Assembly: GCA_949358305.1 (NCBI GenBank) | Contig: OX442314.1 | Span: 47,314,581-47,378,580 of the forward strand | Source of the DNA: Strigamia acuminata | Taxonomy: Eukaryota > Arthropoda > Chilopoda > Geophilomorpha > Linotaeniidae | Direction of reading: 5' to 3' | DNA: 64,000 bases | Shown here: piece by piece, positions 42,867 to 54,811 of the stretch | How positions within the stretch are numbered: position 1 is the first letter of the stretch | How the letters are laid out: each line of letters starts with the position of its first letter | Program-made: the position numbers and the translations under genes | The notes under the pieces: model-generated | What the model saw: only the letters and a program-made list of their open reading frames with translations | The model's database searches: none | What the model was told of the DNA's origin: nothing

Positions 42867-44483
42867 TCAATAAAATTGATAAGTAACAATAAACTCGTAC
42901 ACTTCCTTCTTAGTAAATCCACACCAAAACAAAAACCTTTCAGCGTCTTCGACGTCTCCAAATTCGAAATCACCCTTTGCCGAAACAAAATCGCAAGCCA
43001 AACTCTGCTTAAGAGCAACAACTTCCTCACCACTCGCAAAACAAAAATTCAAAAACCTATCGATCAACGGCCAGTTGTCCGCATCGCCAACACCATAAAC
43101 AACGCTACAAACATGATACGCAATGCAACAACAGCTCTCTTTAAACTCCACCATTTCCTCCCCATGAATGAATTGCCTCGCCACACACTCCACAAAATCC
43201 CAATGGATATCGCGATAACCGCGCTCGCACATCACGAACGGAACTCGAGCCAATATCAGCCTTATCGCCTTCTCACTCCGAAGTCTGAACAACTGCAAAA
43301 TCCCAAAATAATACGTCCTCGCGCAACTAACCAAACAAATCTGACTCAAATGCTCCATCTCGTCGAGTGCGACCAAGTGACGTCTCACTTCGGGGGAAAC
43401 CAAATTACACCAAGTGAGAAACCTCGCCCGGAATAACGCCGAGATTTCGCGATTTTTAATCAAATAGTCAAACGCAAAACGTTTTTTGAACTTGTCCACT
43501 TCGCGCGGGCTTTGAAAACAGAAATTCAAGAACTGGTCGACCTTTGGCCACTTGCTTTCGTCGCCCACGTGAAGAACGACGCAAAGTTTATGCGCAAACA
43601 AACACAAATCCCGCTTGAAAATCGCCATCTCCTGCGCACAAGTGATGGATACTTCCGCTACCTTCTCCAGCAAATCCCAATTCAACTCAAAATCGGCGTC
43701 GACGTTCATCGAAACACACCTCGACAAAAACCTCCGCTTATTTTCGACATGGTGCAACAACAGTCGGATGTTCCGGAAATCCTGCGCGCAAAACTCCGAT
43801 CCGAAATCGTGGAAAATCAACACAAACATGTCGTCCAAAACCCGCGCACAAGATCGAAATTTCAACTCGCTCGGCGCATTTACCAACAAATCCGTCAAAC
43901 AGTCTTTGACCGCAACAACGTTGATGCAGTTCTTCCAATGAACAACCTTCACCAACACGGTGAGTAAAGAATGCAGATCCGCACTCGTGAATTGTTTCAA
44001 CACGTGATTGACTGTCGGCGTGAAGAACTCGACGAGCAGAAAATCGAACAAGAAAACGACGTAAACGCGCGATCCGACATTTGAGAACAAAACGGCGTCG
44101 AGTTGTCGGTCGTTGCATTGCGAGAGCAGAAAACTGACGATGGGAATACCGGAAGTGTCGCCCTTGCCTTCGTTTTGCTCGTGGTCTTCGATCACGTCTT
44201 CTATCAACGTGTCGAAGTCGCTTCCCGGCTGGAGGAAGTCGACGAGGAGATCGTTTCTCTCGTCGGGCGTCATCAGCGTCCAGAAATACTCCACGGCGCT
44301 CGAGTTGTCGTATTCGACGGACATCGAACACATTTCGGATTTGGTGTGCGAGCTTATTTGGTTCGGATTCTTAAATGAATGTGCTTTCCAAAAATTTCGC
44401 ATTAGGTATTTTAATCCGTCGTTCGGATCGATTTGCCCGAAAAGTCGTTTTAAGTCGTCCGAATGTTCGTCCCAAAATGGCAT
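42867..44483 (-). CDS. Macrosatellite ORF, unit U1, 538 aa, unknown function
   Basis: A single open frame from ATG (44483) to TGA (42867). It is helical in character, rich in Phe, Cys, Leu and Val, with no signal peptide and no obvious membrane span. Two related halves are visible: about residues 270-345 (LEKVAEV..., KWPKVDQFLNFCFQS) and about 425-500 (VECVARQ..., NWPLIDRFLNFCFAS). The start codon and next residues (MPF) come from the ~22-bp repeat that ends here, so the true N-terminus of the ancestral gene may be lost. YFWTLMTPDERNDLL near residue 67 recalls, from memory, a large mealybug family. Downstream AATAAA-like signals exist on the minus strand. Class A variants: no extra Gln, NREISALFRARF, LVSCARTYYF. 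Confidence 0.7.
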   Translation of the reverse strand: MPFWDEHSDDLKRLFGQIDPNDGLKYLMRNFWKAHSFKNPNQISSHTKSEMCSMSVEYDNSSAVEYFWTLMTPDERNDLLVDFLQPGSDFDTLIEDVIEDHEQNEGKGDTSGIPIVSFLLSQCNDRQLDAVLFSNVGSRVYVVFLFDFLLVEFFTPTVNHVLKQFTSADLHSLLTVLVKVVHWKNCINVVAVKDCLTDLLVNAPSELKFRSCARVLDDMFVLIFHDFGSEFCAQDFRNIRLLLHHVENKRRFLSRCVSMNVDADFELNWDLLEKVAEVSITCAQEMAIFKRDLCLFAHKLCVVLHVGDESKWPKVDQFLNFCFQSPREVDKFKKRFAFDYLIKNREISALFRARFLTWCNLVSPEVRRHLVALDEMEHLSQICLVSCARTYYFGILQLFRLRSEKAIRLILARVPFVMCERGYRDIHWDFVECVARQFIHGEEMVEFKESCCCIAYHVCSVVYGVGDADNWPLIDRFLNFCFASGEEVVALKQSLACDFVSAKGDFEFGDVEDAERFLFWCGFTKKEVYEFIVTYQFY

Positions 44484-44592
44484 TTTTTATAGCAAAGATG
44501 ACATTTTTATTAGCAAAAATGGCATTGTTATAGCAAAAATGTCCTTTTTATTAGCAAAAATGGCATTTTTATTAGTAAAAACGGCATTTAAG
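44475..44592. repeat. ~22-bp repeats overlapping the ORF start
   Basis: Five decayed copies of AAAATGGCATTTTTATTAGC in plus orientation. On the minus strand the last copy supplies TATAAAAAATGCCATTTT, which contains the ORF's ATG. The same block is present in units U2-U5 (about 48517, 52559, 56601 and 60581 onward). Confidence 0.85.
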
Positions 44593-44699
44593 CACAATAC
44601 AGGCTCAGTACATTCTCCTTCATACATCAGGCAGCCTAAAATCATAAAATCATACAAAACTAATTTATAAAATAAAATGAAATAAATAGTGAAATTCAA

Positions 44700-45245
44700 G
44701 TAAAATTCACGTGGAAAAATGCATGTTCAAGTGAAATTCGAGTAAAAAAAAATGCATTTTCTCGAGAAAAATGAGTTTTTACGTCCAGTTCACGTGAAAA
44801 AAGCAGTTTCACGAGAAAAAATGAATTTTTACGAGAAAAAATGAATTTTCACGAGAAAAAAAGAAAAAAAAATGCATTTTCAACTGAAAAAATGTGTTTT
44901 TAAGTGAAAAAATGAATTTTCACGAGAAAAAAAGAAAAAAAAAATGCATTTTCAACTGAAAAAATGGATTTTCACGAGAAAAAATGGATTTTCACGAGAA
45001 AAAATGAATTTTCAACTTAAAAAATGAATTTTCACGAGAAAAAATGGATTTTCACGAGAAAAAATGAATTTTCAACTTAAAAAATGAATTTTCACGAGAA
45101 AAAATGAATTTTCACGAGAAAAAATGAATTTTCAACTGAAAAAATGAATTTTCAACTAAAAAAAATGAATTTTCACGAGAAAAAATGAATTTTCAACTGA
45201 AAAAATGTGTTTTTAAGTGAAAAAAAAAATGAATTTTCACGAGAC
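44700..45245. repeat. ~20-bp AT-rich subrepeats within the unit
   Basis: About 25 diverged copies of GAAAAAATGAATTTTCACGA, some with AACTG or AAGTG in place of ACGAG. The block recurs in each unit. Units U4 and U5 have lost about 70 bp of it (near 57018 and 61000), which explains most of their shorter length. Confidence 0.9.
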
Positions 45246-46727
45246 GAAAACGTTATCAAGTAGGAAATGCAAGTGGAAAATTGCATTTCCGAGAGAAAAT
45301 TGCCCTTTTGTTGAACATTACATGTAGGTTTAGAAAATAAGTTATTTGGTTAAGGAAAGGTTAGGTTTTTTTTAAGCTTTTTTAAGGTTTTTTTTAAGGC
45401 TTAAAAAATATGAGATGACAGACACACAATCAAGAGTTAAATTAGGCTTAATTTCGGGACTTAATTTCGCTGGAATTCAGGTTAGGTGTAAGAAATTTGA
45501 ATTTTCGATTTTGTTGACACATATTTTACAATAGTTGAACACAACAGTTAGATTTATTTCGTCATGTTGAATCACATTTGAATTCGGTCATACAGATTTT
45601 ATTAATTTCATATAAATTTCATTACAATAATTTTGCCAATACATTTCACGACATTTTAGCCACGAGATAATAAATAAATAAATACTCCGTAACAAGTAAA
45701 TATAAAAAGCCAAGTTTTTGAAAAAGGCTTCTATTTATATTGGTGTTTCAAATTGCCGCCAGAGTGCGCTACTACCGCAGATTGTTTCGTGATTGCCGTG
45801 ATCGTGGCAAAAAACCTTGAACAAAGTACTTTTTCTAGACAATATTAAAAAAGAAAATATATGGGCGGATAGGAATTTTCATTTTAACCAGATTTAGCCT
45901 GGTTTCAGAATTTTTAAATCATTTTTTGCTATCGAAAACATCAAAATCCGTATCGGGCCAACATTTTGGCATCCATTAAAGGACATGGGTTCCGCCAGGT
46001 GGCGCTGCGGTTCATAAATATGAGAAGATGATGACACACAAATTTGAAAATTTCAAACATTTTCTTTCCGAACTAAGGAATTGACTTCATACCTATTGTT
46101 GCATCCGAGTTGTGAATAATAAAAAGTAACCTCCATTTTTATATATTTTATATATATATTTTTTTATTATTTAATTTTTTTTTTTTTTTTTTTATCTCCA
46201 AAAACATAGGCTTAAAAACAACGAATTGTGACGTCACTAATTTTTATGAATTTTCATCAAATTCTCCATTTTTTGGAGGAATTTCGAGTGTTTTAGATCA
46301 GATTTAATCAATTTAGAGTGTTTTAGATCAGATTTTAATCAATTTAGAGTGTTTTAGATCAGATTTTGATGAATTGCCAGTGAATTTCTTGAGATTTTGA
46401 TGAATTTTGACCAAATTCTTCATTTTTTTGATCAATTTCGAGTGAATTTGTTGAGATTTTGATGAATTGCAAGTGAATTTATTGAGATTTTGATGAATTG
46501 CGAGTGAATTTCAAACGGTTTGTGTAAATTTTAAACAAGTTTTTGTAAATTTCCTCCGAATTTTGCAATTTTTCCTCATATTTTGACCAAATTCTCAATT
46601 TTTTGGATAAATTTTGACCAAATTCTCAATTTTTTGGATAAATTTTGACCAAATTCCCAATTTTTTCCATTAGTTTTGACCAAATTCTTAATTCTTAACC
46701 TAACGTGCCCTTAATCTAACGTAACCT
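45246..46727. other. Spacer of the macrosatellite unit
   Basis: No gene. It holds GGTTAGGTTTTTTTTAAGC near 45360, a GCCGCCAGAGTGCGCTAC patch near 45755, CCGCCAGGTGGCGCTGCGG near 45995, a poly-T run near 46175, and three short tandem series (46290-46375, 46360-46510, 46575-46690). Its counterparts occupy the same place in U2-U5. Confidence 0.6.
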
Positions 46728-49700
46728 AACGTAACGTGCCAATTATGTGTGTTTCAACTTGTGGTTTTTTGTGTGAATTTGTGTGTTTTTTGTGTGTTTT
46801 TTCAAATCATCAAACATAAATATTGTAAATTTGCAAAAACAAGTTTAATTTTAATTTTTATTTTAATTTTTTTTCCAAAAGTTTAAAATAAAAATAAAAA
46901 AAACTCAATAAAATTGATAAGTAACAATAAACTCGTACACTTCCTTCTTAGTAAATCCACACCAAAACAAAAACCTTTCAGCGTCTTCGACGTCTCCAAA
47001 TTCGAAATCACCCTTTGCCGAAACAAAATCGCAAGCCAAACTCTGCTTAAGAGCAACAACTTCCTCACCACTCGCAAAACAAAAATTCAAAAACCTATCG
47101 ATCAACGGCCAGTTGTCCGCATCGCCAACACCATAAACAACGCTACAAACATGATACGCAATGCAACAACAGCTCTCTTTAAACTCCACCATCTCCTCCC
47201 CATGAATGAATTGCCTCGCCACACACTCCACAAAATCCCAATGGATATCGCGATAACCGCGCTCGCACATCACGAACGGAACTCGAGCCAATATCAGCCT
47301 TATCGCCTTCTCACTCCGTTGTCTGAACAACTGCAAAATCCCAAAATAATACGTCCTCGCGCAACTATCCAAACAAATCTGACTCAAATGCTCCATCTCG
47401 TCGAGTGCGATTAAATGACGTCTCACTTCGGGGGAAACCAAATTACACCAAGTGAGAAACCTCGCCCGGAATGACACCGAGATTTCGCGATTTTTAATCA
47501 AATAGTCAAACGCAAAACGTTTTTTAAACTTGTCCACTTCTTGGCGCGGGCTTTGAAAACAGAAATTCAAGAACTGGTCGACCTTTGGCCACTTGCTTTC
47601 GTCGCCCACGTGAAGAACGACGCAAAGTTTATGCGCAAACAAACACAAATCCCGCTTGAAAATCGCCATCTCCTGCGCACAAGTGATGGATACTTCCGCT
47701 ACCTTCTCCAGCAAATCCCAATTCAACTCAAAATCGGCGTCGACGTTCATCGAAACACACCTCGACAAAAACCTCCGCTTATTTTCGACATGGTGCAACA
47801 ACAGTCGGATGTTCCGGAAATCCTGCGCGCAAAACTCCGATCCGAAATCGTGGAAAATCAACACAAACATGTCGTCCAAAACCCGCGCACAAGATCGAAA
47901 TTTCAACTCGCTCGGCGCATTTACCAACAAATCCGTCAAACAGTCTTTGACCGCAACAACGTTGATGCAGTTCTTCCAATGAACAACCTTCACCAACACG
48001 GTGAGTAAAGAATGCAGATCCGCACTCGTGAATTGTTTCAACACGTGATTGACCGTCGGCGTGAAGAACTCGACGAGCAGAAAATCGAACAAGAAAACGA
48101 CGTAAACGCGCGATCCGACATTTGAGAACAAAACGGCGTCGAGTTGTCGGTCGTTGCATTGCGAGAGCAGAAAACTGACGATGGGAATACCGGAAGTGTC
48201 GCCCTTGCCTTCGTTTTGCTCGTGGTCTTCGATCACGTCTTCTATCAACGTGTCGAAGTCGCTTCCCGGCTGGAGGAAGTCGACGAGGAGATCGTTTCTC
48301 TCGTCGGGCGTCATCAGCGTCCAGAAATACTCCACGGCGCTCGAGTTGTCGTATTCGACGGACATCGAACACATTTCGGATTTGGTGTGCGAGCTTATTT
48401 GGTTCGGATTCTTAAATGAATGTGCTTTCCAAAAATTTCGCATTAGGTATTTTAATCCGTCGTTCGGATCGATTTGCCCGAAAAGTCGTTTTAAGTCGTC
48501 CGAATGTTCGTCCCAAAATGGCATTTTTTATAGCAAAGATGACATTTTTATTAGCAAAAATGGCATTGTTATAGCAAAAATGTCCTTTTTATTAGCAAAA
48601 ATGGCATTTTTATTAGTAAAAACGGCATTTAAGCACAATACAGGCTCAGTACATTCTCCTTCATACATCAGGCAGCCTAAAATCATAAAATCATACAAAA
48701 CTAATTTATAAAATAAAATGAAATAAATAGTGAAATTCAAGTAAAATTCACGTGGAAAAATGCATGTTCAAGTGAAATTCGAGTAAAAAAAAATGCATTT
48801 TCTCGAGAAAAATGAGTTTTTACGTCCAGTTCACGTGAAAAAAGCAGTTTCACGAGAAAAAATGAATTTTTACGAGAAAAAATGAATTTTCACGAGAAAA
48901 AAAGAAAAAAAAATGCATTTTCAACTGAAAAAATGTGTTTTTAAGTGAAAAAATGAATTTTCACGAGAAAAAAAGAAAAAAAAAATGCATTTTCAACTGA
49001 AAAAATGGATTTTCACGAGAAAAAATGGATTTTCACGAGAAAAAATGAATTTTCAACTTAAAAAATGAATTTTCACGAGAAAAAATGGATTTTCACGAGA
49101 AAAAATGAATTTTCAACTTAAAAAATGAATTTTCACGAGAAAAAATGAATTTTCACGAGAAAAAATGAATTTTCAACTGAAAAAATGAATTTTCAACTAA
49201 AAAAAATGAATTTTCACGAGAAAAAATGAATTTTCAACTGAAAAAATGTGTTTTTAAGTGAAAAAAAAAATGAATTTTCACGAGACGAAAACGTTATCAA
49301 GTAGGAAATGCAAGTGGAAAATTGCATTTCCGAGAGAAAATTGCCCTTTTGTTGAACATTACATGTAGGTTTAGAAAATAAGTTATTTGGTTAAGGAAAG
49401 GTTAGGTTTTTTTTAAGCTTTTTTAAGGTTTTTTTTAAGGCTTAAAAAATATGAGATGACAGACACACAATCAAGAGTTAAATTAGGCTTAATTTCGGGA
49501 CTTAATTTCGCTGGAATTCAGGTTAGGTGTAAGAAATTTGAATTTTCGATTTTGTTGACACATATTTTACAATAGTTGAACACAACAGTTAGATTTATTT
49601 CGTCATGTTGAATCACATTTGAATTCGGTCATACAGATTTTATTAATTTCATATAAATTTCATTACAATAATTTTGCCAATACATTTCACGACATTTTAG

Positions 49701-50769
49701 CCACGAGATAATAAATAAATAAATACTCCGTAACAAGTAAATATAAAAAGCCAAGTTTTTGAAAAAGGCTTCTATTTATATTGGTGTTTCAAATTGCCGC
49801 CAGAGTGCGCTACTACCGCAGATTGTTTCGTGATTGCCGTGATCGTGGCAAAAAACCTTGAACAAAGTACTTTTTCTAGACAATATTAAAAAAGAAAATA
49901 TATGGGCGGATAGGAATTTTCATTTTAACCAGATTTAGCCTGGTTTCAGAATTTTTAAATCATTTTTTGCTATCGAAAACATCAAAATCCGTATCGGGCC
50001 AACATTTTGGCATCCATTAAAGGACATGGGTTCCGCCAGGTGGCGCTGCGGTTCATAAATATGAGAAGATGATGACACACAAATTTGAAAATTTCAAACA
50101 TTTTCTTTCCGAACTAAGGAATTGACTTCATACCTATTGTTGCATCCGAGTTGTGAATAATAAAAAGTAACCTCCATTTTTATATATTTTATATATATAT
50201 TTTTTTATTATTTAATTTTTTTTTTTTTTTTTTTTATCTCCAAAAACATAGGCTTAAAAACAACGAATTGTGACGTCACTAATTTTTATGAATTTTGATC
50301 AAATTCTCCATTTTTTGGAGGAATTTCGAGTGTTTTAGATCAGATTTAATCAATTTAGAGTGTTTTAGATCAGATTTTAATCAATTTAGAGTGTTTTAGA
50401 TCAGATTTTGATGAATTGCCAGTGAATTTCTTGAGATTTTGATGAATTTTGACCAAATTCTTCATTTTTTTGATCAATTTCGAGTGAATTTGTTGAGATT
50501 TTGATGAATTGCAAGTGAATTTATTGAGATTTTGATGAATTGCGAGTGAATTTCAAACGGTTTGTGTAAATTTTAAACAAGTTTTTGTAAATTTCCTCCG
50601 AATTTTGCAATTTTTCCTCATATTTTGACCAAATTCTCAATTTTTTGGATAAATTTTGACCAAATTCTCAATTTTTTGGATAAATTTTGACCAAATTCCC
50701 AATTTTTTCCATTAGTTTTGACCAAATTCTTAATTCTTAACCTAACGTGCCCTTAATCTAACGTAACCT
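46728..50769. repeat. Macrosatellite unit U2 (4042 bp)
   Basis: Same layout as U1. ORF class B. It carries TTTTTTTTCC where U1 has TTTTTATTCC before the ORF end (about 46869). Confidence 0.97.
46905..48524 (-). CDS. Macrosatellite ORF, unit U2, 539 aa
   Basis: As in U1, with an in-frame extra Gln codon (SPRQEVDKF; TTG inserted on the plus strand near 47540) and the class B substitutions ISVSFRARF, HLIALDE, LDSCARTYYF and LFRQRS. Intact, no stop. Confidence 0.7.
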   Translation of the reverse strand: MPFWDEHSDDLKRLFGQIDPNDGLKYLMRNFWKAHSFKNPNQISSHTKSEMCSMSVEYDNSSAVEYFWTLMTPDERNDLLVDFLQPGSDFDTLIEDVIEDHEQNEGKGDTSGIPIVSFLLSQCNDRQLDAVLFSNVGSRVYVVFLFDFLLVEFFTPTVNHVLKQFTSADLHSLLTVLVKVVHWKNCINVVAVKDCLTDLLVNAPSELKFRSCARVLDDMFVLIFHDFGSEFCAQDFRNIRLLLHHVENKRRFLSRCVSMNVDADFELNWDLLEKVAEVSITCAQEMAIFKRDLCLFAHKLCVVLHVGDESKWPKVDQFLNFCFQSPRQEVDKFKKRFAFDYLIKNREISVSFRARFLTWCNLVSPEVRRHLIALDEMEHLSQICLDSCARTYYFGILQLFRQRSEKAIRLILARVPFVMCERGYRDIHWDFVECVARQFIHGEEMVEFKESCCCIAYHVCSVVYGVGDADNWPLIDRFLNFCFASGEEVVALKQSLACDFVSAKGDFEFGDVEDAERFLFWCGFTKKEVYEFIVTYQFY

Positions 50770-53700
50770 AACGTAACGTGCCAATTATGTGTGTTTCAAC
50801 TTGTGGTTTTTTGTGTGAATTTGTGTGTTTTTTGTGTGTTTTTTCAAATCATCAAACATAAATATTGTAAATTTGCAAAAACAAGTTTAATTTTAATTTT
50901 TATTTTAATTTTTTTTCCAAAAGTTTAAAATAAAAATAAAAAAAACTCAATAAAATTGATAAGTAACAATAAACTCGTACACTTCCTTCTTAGTAAATCC
51001 ACACCAAAACAAAAACCTTTCAGCGTCTTCGACGTCTCCAAATTCGAAATCACCCTTTGCCGAAACAAAATCGCAAGCCAAACTCTGCTTAAGAGCAACA
51101 ACTTCCTCACCACTCGCAAAACAAAAATTCAAAAACCTATCGATCAACGGCCAGTTGTCCGCATCGCCAACACCATAAACAACGCTACAAACATGATACG
51201 CAATGCAACAACAGCTCTCTTTAAACTCCACCATCTCCTCCCCATGAATGAATTGCCTCGCCACACACTCCACAAAATCCCAATGGATATCGCGATAACC
51301 GCGCTCGCACATCACGAACGGAACTCGAGCCAATATCAGCCTTATCGCCTTCTCACTCCGTTGTCTGAACAACTGCAAAATCCCAAAATAATACGTCCTC
51401 GCGCAACTATCCAAACAAATCTGACTCAAATGCTCCATCTCGTCGAGTGCGATTAAATGACGTCTCACTTCGGGGGAAACCAAATTACACCAAGTGAGAA
51501 ACCTCGCCCGGAATGACACCGAGATTTCGCGATTTTTAATCAAATAGTCAAACGCAAAACGTTTTTTAAACTTGTCCACTTCTTGGCGCGGGCTTTGAAA
51601 ACAGAAATTCAAGAACTGGTCGACCTTTGGCCACTTGCTTTCGTCGCCCACGTGAAGAACGACGCAAAGTTTATGCGCAAACAAACACAAATCCCGCTTG
51701 AAAATCGCCATCTCCTGCGCACAAGTGATGGATACTTCCGCTACCTTCTCCAGCAAATCCCAATTCAACTCAAAATCGGCGTCGACGTTCATCGAAACAC
51801 ACCTCGACAAAAACCTCCGCTTATTTTCGACATGGTGCAACAACAGTCGGATGTTCCGGAAATCCTGCGCGCAAAACTCCGATCCGAAATCGTGGAAAAT
51901 CAACACAAACATGTCGTCCAAAACCCGCGCACAAGATCGAAATTTCAACTCGCTCGGCGCATTTACCAACAAATCCGTCAAACAGTCTTTGACCGCAACA
52001 ACGTTGATGCAGTTCTTCCAATGAACAACCTTCACCAACACGGTGAGTAAAGAATGCAGATCCGCACTCGTGAATTGTTTCAACACGTGATTGACCGTCG
52101 GCGTGAAGAACTCGACGAGCAGAAAATCGAACAAGAAAACGACGTAAACGCGCGATCCGACATTTGAGAACAAAACGGCGTCGAGTTGTCGGTCGTTGCA
52201 TTGCGAGAGCAGAAAACTGACGATGGGAATACCGGAAGTGTCGCCCTTGCCTTCGTTTTGCTCGTGGTCTTCGATCACGTCTTCTATCAACGTGTCGAAG
52301 TCGCTTCCCGGCTGGAGGAAGTCGACGAGGAGATCGTTTCTCTCGTCGGGCGTCATCAGCGTCCAGAAATACTCCACGGCGCTCGAGTTGTCGTATTCGA
52401 CGGACATCGAACACATTTCGGATTTGGTGTGCGAGCTTATTTGGTTCGGATTCTTAAATGAATGTGCTTTCCAAAAATTTCGCATTAGGTATTTTAATCC
52501 GTCGTTCGGATCGATTTGCCCGAAAAGTCGTTTTAAGTCGTCCGAATGTTCGTCCCAAAATGGCATTTTTTATAGCAAAGATGACATTTTTATTAGCAAA
52601 AATGGCATTGTTATAGCAAAAATGTCCTTTTTATTAGCAAAAATGGCATTTTTATTAGTAAAAACGGCATTTAAGCACAATACAGGCTCAGTACATTCTC
52701 CTTCATACATCAGGCAGCCTAAAATCATAAAATCATACAAAACTAATTTATAAAATAAAATGAAATAAATAGTGAAATTCAAGTAAAATTCACGTGGAAA
52801 AATGCATGTTCAAGTGAAATTCGAGTAAAAAAAAATGCATTTTCTCGAGAAAAATGAGTTTTTACGTCCAGTTCACGTGAAAAAAGCAGTTTCACGAGAA
52901 AAAATGAATTTTTACGAGAAAAAATGAATTTTCACGAGAAAAAAAGAAAAAAAAATGCATTTTCAACTGAAAAAATGTGTTTTTAAGTGAAAAAATGAAT
53001 TTTCACGAGAAAAAAAGAAAAAAAAAATGCATTTTCAACTGAAAAAATGGATTTTCACGAGAAAAAATGGATTTTCACGAGAAAAAATGAATTTTCAACT
53101 TAAAAAATGAATTTTCACGAGAAAAAATGGATTTTCACGAGAAAAAATGAATTTTCAACTTAAAAAATGAATTTTCACGAGAAAAAATGAATTTTCACGA
53201 GAAAAAATGAATTTTCAACTGAAAAAATGAATTTTCAACTAAAAAAAATGAATTTTCACGAGAAAAAATGAATTTTCAACTGAAAAAATGTGTTTTTAAG
53301 TGAAAAAAAAAATGAATTTTCACGAGACGAAAACGTTATCAAGTAGGAAATGCAAGTGGAAAATTGCATTTCCGAGAGAAAATTGCCCTTTTGTTGAACA
53401 TTACATGTAGGTTTAGAAAATAAGTTATTTGGTTAAGGAAAGGTTAGGTTTTTTTTAAGCTTTTTTAAGGTTTTTTTTAAGGCTTAAAAAATATGAGATG
53501 ACAGACACACAATCAAGAGTTAAATTAGGCTTAATTTCGGGACTTAATTTCGCTGGAATTCAGGTTAGGTGTAAGAAATTTGAATTTTCGATTTTGTTGA
53601 CACATATTTTACAATAGTTGAACACAACAGTTAGATTTATTTCGTCATGTTGAATCACATTTGAATTCGGTCATACAGATTTTATTAATTTCATATAAAT

Positions 53701-54811
53701 TTCATTACAATAATTTTGCCAATACATTTCACGACATTTTAGCCACGAGATAATAAATAAATAAATACTCCGTAACAAGTAAATATAAAAAGCCAAGTTT
53801 TTGAAAAAGGCTTCTATTTATATTGGTGTTTCAAATTGCCGCCAGAGTGCGCTACTACCGCAGATTGTTTCGTGATTGCCGTGATCGTGGCAAAAAACCT
53901 TGAACAAAGTACTTTTTCTAGACAATATTAAAAAAGAAAATATATGGGCGGATAGGAATTTTCATTTTAACCAGATTTAGCCTGGTTTCAGAATTTTTAA
54001 ATCATTTTTTGCTATCGAAAACATCAAAATCCGTATCGGGCCAACATTTTGGCATCCATTAAAGGACATGGGTTCCGCCAGGTGGCGCTGCGGTTCATAA
54101 ATATGAGAAGATGATGACACACAAATTTGAAAATTTCAAACATTTTCTTTCCGAACTAAGGAATTGACTTCATACCTATTGTTGCATCCGAGTTGTGAAT
54201 AATAAAAAGTAACCTCCATTTTTATATATTTTATATATATATTTTTTTATTATTTAATTTTTTTTTTTTTTTTTTTTATCTCCAAAAACATAGGCTTAAA
54301 AACAACGAATTGTGACGTCACTAATTTTTATGAATTTTCATCAAATTCTCCATTTTTTGGAGGAATTTCGAGTGTTTTAGATCAGATTTAATCAATTTAG
54401 AGTGTTTTAGATCAGATTTTAATCAATTTAGAGTGTTTTAGATCAGATTTTGATGAATTGCCAGTGAATTTCTTGAGATTTTGATGAATTTTGACCAAAT
54501 TCTTCATTTTTTTGATCAATTTCGAGTGAATTTGTTGAGATTTTGATGAATTGCAAGTGAATTTATTGAGATTTTGATGAATTGCGAGTGAATTTCAAAC
54601 GGTTTGTGTAAATTTTAAACAAGTTTTTGTAAATTTCCTCCGAATTTTGCAATTTTTCCTCATATTTTGACCAAATTCTCAATTTTTTGGATAAATTTTG
54701 ACCAAATTCTCAATTTTTTGGATAAATTTTGACCAAATTCCCAATTTTTTCCATTAGTTTTGACCAAATTCTTAATTCTTAACCTAACGTGCCCTTAATC
54801 TAACGTAACCT
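50770..54811. repeat. Macrosatellite unit U3 (4042 bp)
   Basis: Almost identical to U2 and of the same class B; the same long subrepeat block. Confidence 0.97.
50947..52566 (-). CDS. Macrosatellite ORF, unit U3, 539 aa
   Basis: Protein identical to that of U2 as far as compared by eye. Intact. Confidence 0.7.
   Translation of the reverse strand: MPFWDEHSDDLKRLFGQIDPNDGLKYLMRNFWKAHSFKNPNQISSHTKSEMCSMSVEYDNSSAVEYFWTLMTPDERNDLLVDFLQPGSDFDTLIEDVIEDHEQNEGKGDTSGIPIVSFLLSQCNDRQLDAVLFSNVGSRVYVVFLFDFLLVEFFTPTVNHVLKQFTSADLHSLLTVLVKVVHWKNCINVVAVKDCLTDLLVNAPSELKFRSCARVLDDMFVLIFHDFGSEFCAQDFRNIRLLLHHVENKRRFLSRCVSMNVDADFELNWDLLEKVAEVSITCAQEMAIFKRDLCLFAHKLCVVLHVGDESKWPKVDQFLNFCFQSPRQEVDKFKKRFAFDYLIKNREISVSFRARFLTWCNLVSPEVRRHLIALDEMEHLSQICLDSCARTYYFGILQLFRQRSEKAIRLILARVPFVMCERGYRDIHWDFVECVARQFIHGEEMVEFKESCCCIAYHVCSVVYGVGDADNWPLIDRFLNFCFASGEEVVALKQSLACDFVSAKGDFEFGDVEDAERFLFWCGFTKKEVYEFIVTYQFY

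Larger units (their letters stand above)
42690..46727. repeat. Macrosatellite unit U1 (4038 bp)
   Basis: Unit edges are set at the Gypsy insertion point. Order in plus coordinates: a GT/T-rich segment; the minus-strand ORF (42867-44483); five decayed ~22-bp AAATGGCATTTTTATTAGC repeats (about 44475-44592); a block of about 25 AT-rich ~20-bp repeats (AAAATGAATTTTCACGAGAA, about 44700-45245); an AT-rich spacer; a poly-T run near 46175-46195; and three short repeat series (GTTTTAGATCAGATTT, GATTTTGATGAATTG, GACCAAATTCTCAATTTTTT). It ends CCTAACGTAACCT. ORF variants are class A. Confidence 0.97.

Noticed and set aside
43738-44331. 197-codon Arg-rich minus-strand frame within the macrosatellite ORF
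   Set aside because: Shadow frame in another phase; its Arg-rich composition is what the real frame's codons produce when shifted.
42876-44378. Plus-strand open frames (91-186 codons) opposite the macrosatellite ORF, repeated in every unit
   Set aside because: They are mirror frames of the minus-strand ORF. Indels and stops cut them differently between class A and B (for example 186 versus 166 codons), while the minus ORF only gains one codon.
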